This document shows positions 59,517 through 64,000 of a stretch of 64,000 bases of DNA, in pieces. Both the position numbers and the translations under genes were made by a program. The notes beneath the pieces are model-generated. The model was given only the letters and a program-made list of their open reading frames with translations. It had not been told where the DNA came from and did no database searches. The stretch spans positions 62,001 through 126,000 of the forward strand of contig NZ_LMUO01000011.1 in assembly GCF_009765905.1 (NCBI RefSeq). Reading direction: 5' to 3'. The DNA is from Mucilaginibacter sp. L196 (lineage in GTDB: Bacteria; Bacteroidota; Bacteroidia; Sphingobacteriales; Sphingobacteriaceae). The stretch's first letter is position 1; every line of letters starts with the position of its first letter.

Positions 59517-60758
59517 ATGTCTAACACCCTTACCCTTGTTAAAAAAAGCAGCTTTTACCAGGATGTAGTCTTAAAGCTAATGTCCAAAATGGATAAAGGC
59601 AATTTACACATCACTTTATCCGATGGTGAACAATTGGTTTTAGGTACAGGCGAGGGGAAAATATCAGCCAACATGACTATTAACGATAATGAGTTTTACA
59701 AACGCGTTATCCTGTTTGGCGATATTGGTTTTGGCGAAGCTTATACCGATGGTTTGTGGGATACCGATAACATTACCAACGTAATTAAATGGGTGTTACT
59801 GAACATTGAGAATGCGCCCAGCGTATCGGGCAGCAATACACAAACGTTAGCCACTAACCTACTTAGGTGGTTCAATAAGCTATCCCATTTTAAAAGGGCA
59901 AATACGGTAGAAGGATCACGCAAAAACATTTCGGAGCATTATGATCTGAATAATGATTTCTTTGCCAGTTTCCTCGATCCAACCATGACTTATTCCAGCG
60001 CTTATTTTTATAAGGATGGTTTAAGCTTGCAGGAAGCGCAAATAGCCAAATACGATCGCCTTTGCAAGCAATTGAATTTAAAAGCGACGGACCATGTGTT
60101 AGAGATTGGCAGCGGTTGGGGTGGCAACGCGATTTACATGGCTAAAACGTATGGTTGCAGGGTAACTTCGTTAACCATTAGCGAAGAACAACACAAAATG
60201 GCTGTTGAACGTGTGGAAGCCGCGGGCTTAAGTGATCGCGTGAGCATATTGATAAAAGATTACCGCCAGATGGAAGGCCAGTTTGATAAGATCGTATCTG
60301 TTGAAATGCTGGAAGCCGTTGGGCATAATTATATGGAGGTTTACTTTAAAAAAGTAAACGACCTGTTGAAGAAGAATGGTATCCTGGCTTTACAGGTAAT
60401 CACTTCACCCGACTCTCGTTATGATAGTTTACGCAAGGGGGTGGATTGGATCCAGAAACACATTTTCCCAGGCTCATTATTGCCATCGGTAGGTGCTATC
60501 AATAGCGCCGTTAACCGTACCGGCGATTTAACAATGGTTGATTTAAAAGACATAGGTATGGATTACGCTACAACACTAAAACTTTGGTTTGATGCATTTA
60601 ACGCCAACCTGCCAAAAGTAAAATCATTGGGTTTTGATGACCATTTCATCCGCAAATGGAATTACTATTTGTGCTACTGCGAAGCTGCTTTTGCTATGCG
60701 TAACATCAATACCATGCAATTGGTATATGTAAGGCCTAATAATACCTCAAGGGGGTAA
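59517..60758 (+). CDS. cfa: Cyclopropane-fatty-acyl-phospholipid synthase
   Basis: The 413-residue enzyme matches Cfa: GFGEAYTDGLWD at 71-82, HYDLNNDFFASFLDPTMTYS at 141-160, and SAM motif VLEIGSGWGG at 194-203. VSVEMLEAVGHNYMEVYF and GSLLPSVGAI follow. It transfers a methylene group from SAM to an unsaturated acyl chain of membrane phospholipid. It follows DUF1365 by 61 bases. A relative making branched or furan-type acids rather than cyclopropanes cannot be excluded. Confidence 0.94.
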   Translation: MSNTLTLVKKSSFYQDVVLKLMSKMDKGNLHITLSDGEQLVLGTGEGKISANMTINDNEFYKRVILFGDIGFGEAYTDGLWDTDNITNVIKWVLLNIENAPSVSGSNTQTLATNLLRWFNKLSHFKRANTVEGSRKNISEHYDLNNDFFASFLDPTMTYSSAYFYKDGLSLQEAQIAKYDRLCKQLNLKATDHVLEIGSGWGGNAIYMAKTYGCRVTSLTISEEQHKMAVERVEAAGLSDRVSILIKDYRQMEGQFDKIVSVEMLEAVGHNYMEVYFKKVNDLLKKNGILALQVITSPDSRYDSLRKGVDWIQKHIFPGSLLPSVGAINSAVNRTGDLTMVDLKDIGMDYATTLKLWFDAFNANLPKVKSLGFDDHFIRKWNYYLCYCEAAFAMRNINTMQLVYVRPNNTSRG

Positions 60759-60766
60759 TTGTTTGA

Positions 60767-62275
60767 CTATTTAATCAAGCTTATCGCTTTTTGTAAATCA
60801 AGGTCTTTTTTATTAACAACGTCCTCCGCGGTGTAGTCCACATAATACATGGGCATAATACCACGCCCATGTATGGGGTTGTTTGCTACCGATACCAGGT
60901 GCATCCAGGGAAAATCAACTACAATTTTAGTGTTGGGCAGCGTTAATCGCTGTAATGTACCACCGTTGCAGCCTTCCTCGTTACCTGCGGTTTCTCTGCC
61001 AATAAATTTTACCTGCTTGCATTGGGCTTTAAAGGCTGCTGTAAATAGCGCTGCCGATGAAAAAGTAGCACCATCAATTAAAGCATATATATTGCCATGG
61101 TAGTGATATTTTTTTGCAAGTGATAGTCTGCCGTATAATTGCCCGAACACTGGCTTTATATTAATATGGTACCAATTACCTTCCTTGTTCCCCGGAGCGA
61201 ATCCATTTTTAAAACTTTCAGTACGGGAGGTGTCAAAATATTCCTCAAAGCGGGTTGCAGAAGGATCTGCTACTCTTGATTTTACATCTCTAACAATATA
61301 AAAAGAGGAATCTGCCAAAAATGAAAGCAGTTTTTCCGCTATCCTGATGTCGCCACCGGTATTATGGCGCAGGTCAATAATTAAGTTTTTTACACCGTGT
61401 TGCTGTATCTGTTTAAAAGCTTCCGTATAAATGGTGGTATCGGTATATTGAAATGTTTTTGCCTCAAACAATGCCGTTGAGGTGTTTTTTAAAAATCGTA
61501 GCGGCAAGTATCCTGTATTTTTTGCTAAAGTCCATCCGGCATAATTATCTACCGGCTTTTTAGGCAGGCTTTGCCATGGACCACCTGTTGCTGCTGCAGT
61601 CGCCGTAACTGAGTTTATTGCACCCTGTTTGGTAAGCAATTTAATTCGATACGATCCTTGCCAATGGTAATAGTTAAAGCAGGCATCTTCAAAACCATCG
61701 TATTCACTTAAAAATAATTCTTTAAATGTTTGTATATAGCCATCGCCACTATATAAGTCGTAGCCGTTATTTATTATTTGAGTTACCGGTACATCATTAA
61801 TACTTATTATTTCGTCTCCGGTTGAAAGCTGTTGGGTAGCATGTGTGGTAACCCAGGCGCGGTGATTACGAACCAGCACCTCGAAAGGCAAATGTGGTTC
61901 TTTTGGATCAGATGGTAATGGTTTATAACTATCTGAATGGCGTATTTGTGTATGGCCGCATCTAAGCTTACATATTAATGGGTAAATATGAGCTATAAAT
62001 TCATTCTCAGATAGCGGATGGTTTATAGTTTGATAGGTCTTATCGTATGCTGCCTGTAAACTATCTGCCGGAGTATATAAGCCATATCCCGGGTGCATTT
62101 CTTTAATAGCTGACCATAAGATAAAAAGATCACTTTGCATGCTTTTTACCGTTAATTTGCTTGTAGTACTTGTTGTAGGCTTAGTTTGCCTTTGTTGTTG
62201 ATTGCAGCCAGTAATTACAACGGCAATCAATAAACATATGAAAGTGCAAAGTGTGCCTATAGCTTTTTTCATCAC
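60767..62275 (-). CDS. S41-family peptidase lipoprotein
   Basis: The 502-residue protein has a lipoprotein signal (LLIAVVITGC, Cys24) and an N-terminal helical region. A PDZ-like segment follows (TQQLSTGDEIISINDVPVTQ), then the S41/tail-specific protease core with LIIDLRHNTGGD and the nucleophile region ATFSSAALFT. The general base Lys of CtpA-type enzymes is not obvious; tricorn-like S41 members use His instead. It should act in the periplasm. It faces the cfa gene tail to tail with 8 bases between and is followed by the MFS gene upstream. Confidence 0.88.
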   Translation of the reverse strand: MMKKAIGTLCTFICLLIAVVITGCNQQQRQTKPTTSTTSKLTVKSMQSDLFILWSAIKEMHPGYGLYTPADSLQAAYDKTYQTINHPLSENEFIAHIYPLICKLRCGHTQIRHSDSYKPLPSDPKEPHLPFEVLVRNHRAWVTTHATQQLSTGDEIISINDVPVTQIINNGYDLYSGDGYIQTFKELFLSEYDGFEDACFNYYHWQGSYRIKLLTKQGAINSVTATAAATGGPWQSLPKKPVDNYAGWTLAKNTGYLPLRFLKNTSTALFEAKTFQYTDTTIYTEAFKQIQQHGVKNLIIDLRHNTGGDIRIAEKLLSFLADSSFYIVRDVKSRVADPSATRFEEYFDTSRTESFKNGFAPGNKEGNWYHINIKPVFGQLYGRLSLAKKYHYHGNIYALIDGATFSSAALFTAAFKAQCKQVKFIGRETAGNEEGCNGGTLQRLTLPNTKIVVDFPWMHLVSVANNPIHGRGIMPMYYVDYTAEDVVNKKDLDLQKAISLIK

Positions 62276-62300
62276 GATTGGTTTTCGGTTAATTGTTTTA

Positions 62301-63644
62301 CTATACCCGCCTTTTCTCTTTAAATCTACTAAAAAATACTACTGCCAAAAGGCATAGTACAAAGCCACATAAGCCATTTAAGCGCAAGCCGTAATCATTA
62401 CCGGGGTCTTTACCATAAACGGTTAGGAAAGCGAATAAGGCTATCCCCAACGTTTGGCCAAGCTTCACAAACAGGTATTTAACAGCGAAAAACATCCCTT
62501 CCCGGTTTTCTTTGGTTTTGATGGCATCATCCTGGGCTATTTCGGCAAGTATAGCATTGGGTAAAATACCCAAAGACGCTAACGGGAAACTCGCCAAAAG
62601 TAACAGGCAATAAATTTGTGCCGTAGGCGATATAGGGAACTTCCCAAGGAAATAGATCGCGATAAACACCACACATAATAAGCAAAAGGAAAAAAGCACA
62701 ATAGGTTTTTTGCCGATCTTTTTAGAAAGATAATTAATGAGTGGATAAAACATCAGCGATACCAAAACCATTACCCCTAATAGTGGGCCGCCTTCTGATT
62801 CCGACAGGCCGAGTAATACCGTTACGAAATATAATAAGCCGCTGGATATAATGCTCAGCGCCATATAGTAGGAAAAATCCGAGATGAGGTAATATTTAAA
62901 GTTTCGGTTACTGAATGTTTTACGAATAGCAGGCAAAAGCGGTAAATGCGATGGCTTGCTGGTTGAATATTTCTTTTCGTCGATAAACAAAACAGGTATC
63001 AGCATAAAAAAACCTGCTACCAAGCTCAGGCCTCCAATGGTGTATTGAACCGCTGAATCGCGACTAACGATATGTAAAAACTTTTGTACTAAATCGGCAT
63101 AATTATTTACAAAGCCGGAGATGATCATCCCCAATACAAAACCCACCTGTTGAAAAGAGGACAGCTTTACTTTTTCGGATGCGGTTTCGGTAAGCTCGGG
63201 TAAAAGCGCATTGTATGGGATGATATAGGTGGTAACGCTCATGAAAAACAAAATGAGCGTACAGGTTAACCATATGGCATTTTTAGCGCTTTCGGTTCTT
63301 TCAATCGGGCAAAAAGTGAGGAAACAAAAAATGATGGCAGGCAATATAGCCCATTTCATAAATGGAATCCGGCGGCCTTTAGGATTCTCGCTTTTGTCGC
63401 TTAATGATGCGATAAAAGGATCAAAAATGGCATCGACAAGCCGCCCTGATGCGGCAATAACCGACAAGATATTCAATACCCCAAACAACATTAACTGCGG
63501 AATAAGCGGCCTTAAACCCGCATTGCTTGGCGGCAGGTAGAAGTAAGGCAGCATAACGATGATAATATTCGTCATGATACTCCACCCGATCATGCCGCAG
63601 GCATAAGCTAGCTGTTTTCTGAAAGGGAAGTATACTGCAGGCAT
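62301..63644 (-). CDS. MFS/GPH-type transporter
   Basis: The 447-residue protein has twelve membrane helices and resembles the glycoside-pentoside-hexuronide:cation symporter (MelB-like) branch: QLAYACGMIGWSIMTNIIIV, RLVDAIFDPFIASLSDKS, NPKGRRIPFMKW, and YIIPYNALLPELT. GPH-type transporters also accompany DUF1365/Cfa genes in Proteobacteria, so a lipid-related substrate is possible besides sugars. It lies 25 bases upstream of the S41 gene on the same strand. Confidence 0.9.
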   Translation of the reverse strand: MPAVYFPFRKQLAYACGMIGWSIMTNIIIVMLPYFYLPPSNAGLRPLIPQLMLFGVLNILSVIAASGRLVDAIFDPFIASLSDKSENPKGRRIPFMKWAILPAIIFCFLTFCPIERTESAKNAIWLTCTLILFFMSVTTYIIPYNALLPELTETASEKVKLSSFQQVGFVLGMIISGFVNNYADLVQKFLHIVSRDSAVQYTIGGLSLVAGFFMLIPVLFIDEKKYSTSKPSHLPLLPAIRKTFSNRNFKYYLISDFSYYMALSIISSGLLYFVTVLLGLSESEGGPLLGVMVLVSLMFYPLINYLSKKIGKKPIVLFSFCLLCVVFIAIYFLGKFPISPTAQIYCLLLLASFPLASLGILPNAILAEIAQDDAIKTKENREGMFFAVKYLFVKLGQTLGIALFAFLTVYGKDPGNDYGLRLNGLCGFVLCLLAVVFFSRFKEKRRV

Positions 63645-63690
63645 TCACCGCAATATGCAAATATTATGGTGAAATTTTGATGATAGAGTG

Positions 63691-64000
63691 CTACAAGCCT
63701 GAATAATAATCATAACCCTGCTCGGCCCAGTAATCATGCGGGCGATGGTTGCTGAAGTTAATGCTGCCTATACGCTTTAAATTTTTGATGCCGTATTTTA
63801 CAGGTATAATCAACCGCAAAGGTGCGCCATGGCCTACCGGCAATGGCATGTCATTCATTTCATAGGCCAGTATGGTTTGCGGGTGCATGGCGCTATCCAT
63901 ATCCAGGCCAATATAGTAACCTTTATCGGGGGTTTCCATGCCTACATAGTTCAGTTTTGTTTCTGGCTGTAGTCGAAAGTGTTCTACAAAATCAACAAAG
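63691..64000 (-). CDS. Molybdopterin-dependent oxidoreductase, C-terminal part
   Basis: The frame is open to the right edge of the window, so the N-terminus is outside. The 102 visible residues contain METPDKGYYIGLDMDSAMHP, LAYEMNDMPLPVGHGAPLRL and VKYGIKNLKRIGSINFSNH. This is the end of a sulfite-oxidase-type molybdopterin domain, as in MsrP/YedY-like enzymes. It would oxidise or reduce a small substrate or Met sulfoxide. The cofactor Cys lies outside the window. It ends 46 bases before the MFS gene start. Confidence 0.87.
   Translation of the reverse strand, partial: FVDFVEHFRLQPETKLNYVGMETPDKGYYIGLDMDSAMHPQTILAYEMNDMPLPVGHGAPLRLIIPVKYGIKNLKRIGSINFSNHRPHDYWAEQGYDYYSGL

Noticed and set aside
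1..64000. Search for tRNA, rRNA and riboswitch signatures
   Set aside because: I saw no cloverleaf with a GGTTCAAATC-like T arm, no rRNA segments, and no recognised riboswitch core; a covariance-model search would be needed to exclude small RNAs.

Overview
The window looks like chromosomal DNA from a soil-type Bacteroidota, most like Sphingobacteriaceae (Mucilaginibacter or Pedobacter-like). The grounds are gene content and style, not a database match: TonB receptors with STN or carboxypeptidase-regulatory domains, DUF4249, GLPGLI and DUF4397 proteins, the aerotolerance (Bat) operon, TAnnTTTG-type promoters, weak Shine-Dalgarno sites and AT-rich spacers. No rRNA, tRNA, CRISPR array, prophage or classical insertion sequence was seen.

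Layout. 1-1512: end of a GluQRS-like gene, an unknown membrane protein and a DUF1398 protein. 1517-9935 (minus): a complete MoxR-DUF58-BatA/B/C/D/E operon. 10224-13713: DUF4397 lipoprotein, SDR, GH43 glycosidase, YdcF-like protein. 13794-18690: Kup potassium transporter with a sensor kinase, and a divergent LytTR regulator. 18853-27284: acyltransferase, then a TonB receptor/DUF4249/MG2-like outer-membrane cluster. 27344-35455 (minus): second DUF4397 protein, GH18 chitinase with a DUF5009 membrane acyltransferase, MarR-GNAT fusion, GLPGLI protein with a large outer-membrane receptor. 35789-39299: the conserved ATP-grasp/alpha-E/transglutaminase cassette. 39617-40977: a peptidase E pseudogene and an array of palindromic repeats, one of which carries a GIY-YIG nuclease gene. 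40990-50887: housekeeping and stress genes, including gcvH, feoAB, a SprT-like protease and a DEAD-box helicase. 51223-60758: peroxiredoxin, then a fatty-acid-modification cluster (DUF1475, DUF1295, two Cfa-type methyltransferases, hydrolase, FAD oxidoreductase, DUF1365) interrupted by an antiparallel gene for a Cry-toxin-like three-domain protein. 60767-64000 (minus): S41 peptidase, MFS transporter, end of a molybdopterin oxidoreductase.

The most unusual content is the repeats. At least four palindromic families occupy the spacers, and two of them start with TTGTCAT and end with its complement. A 430-bp unit at 39998-40427 has about 32-bp inverted ends and encloses only a 106-residue GIY-YIG nuclease. 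Five gene-less 87-bp units with matching ends follow it, an inverted copy sits after feoB, and a 29-bp end-to-end remnant lies at 50152. This looks like an autonomous element with MITE-like derivatives. A different repeat family has supplied the last residues of one enzyme and the first residues of the next at 55218-55313.
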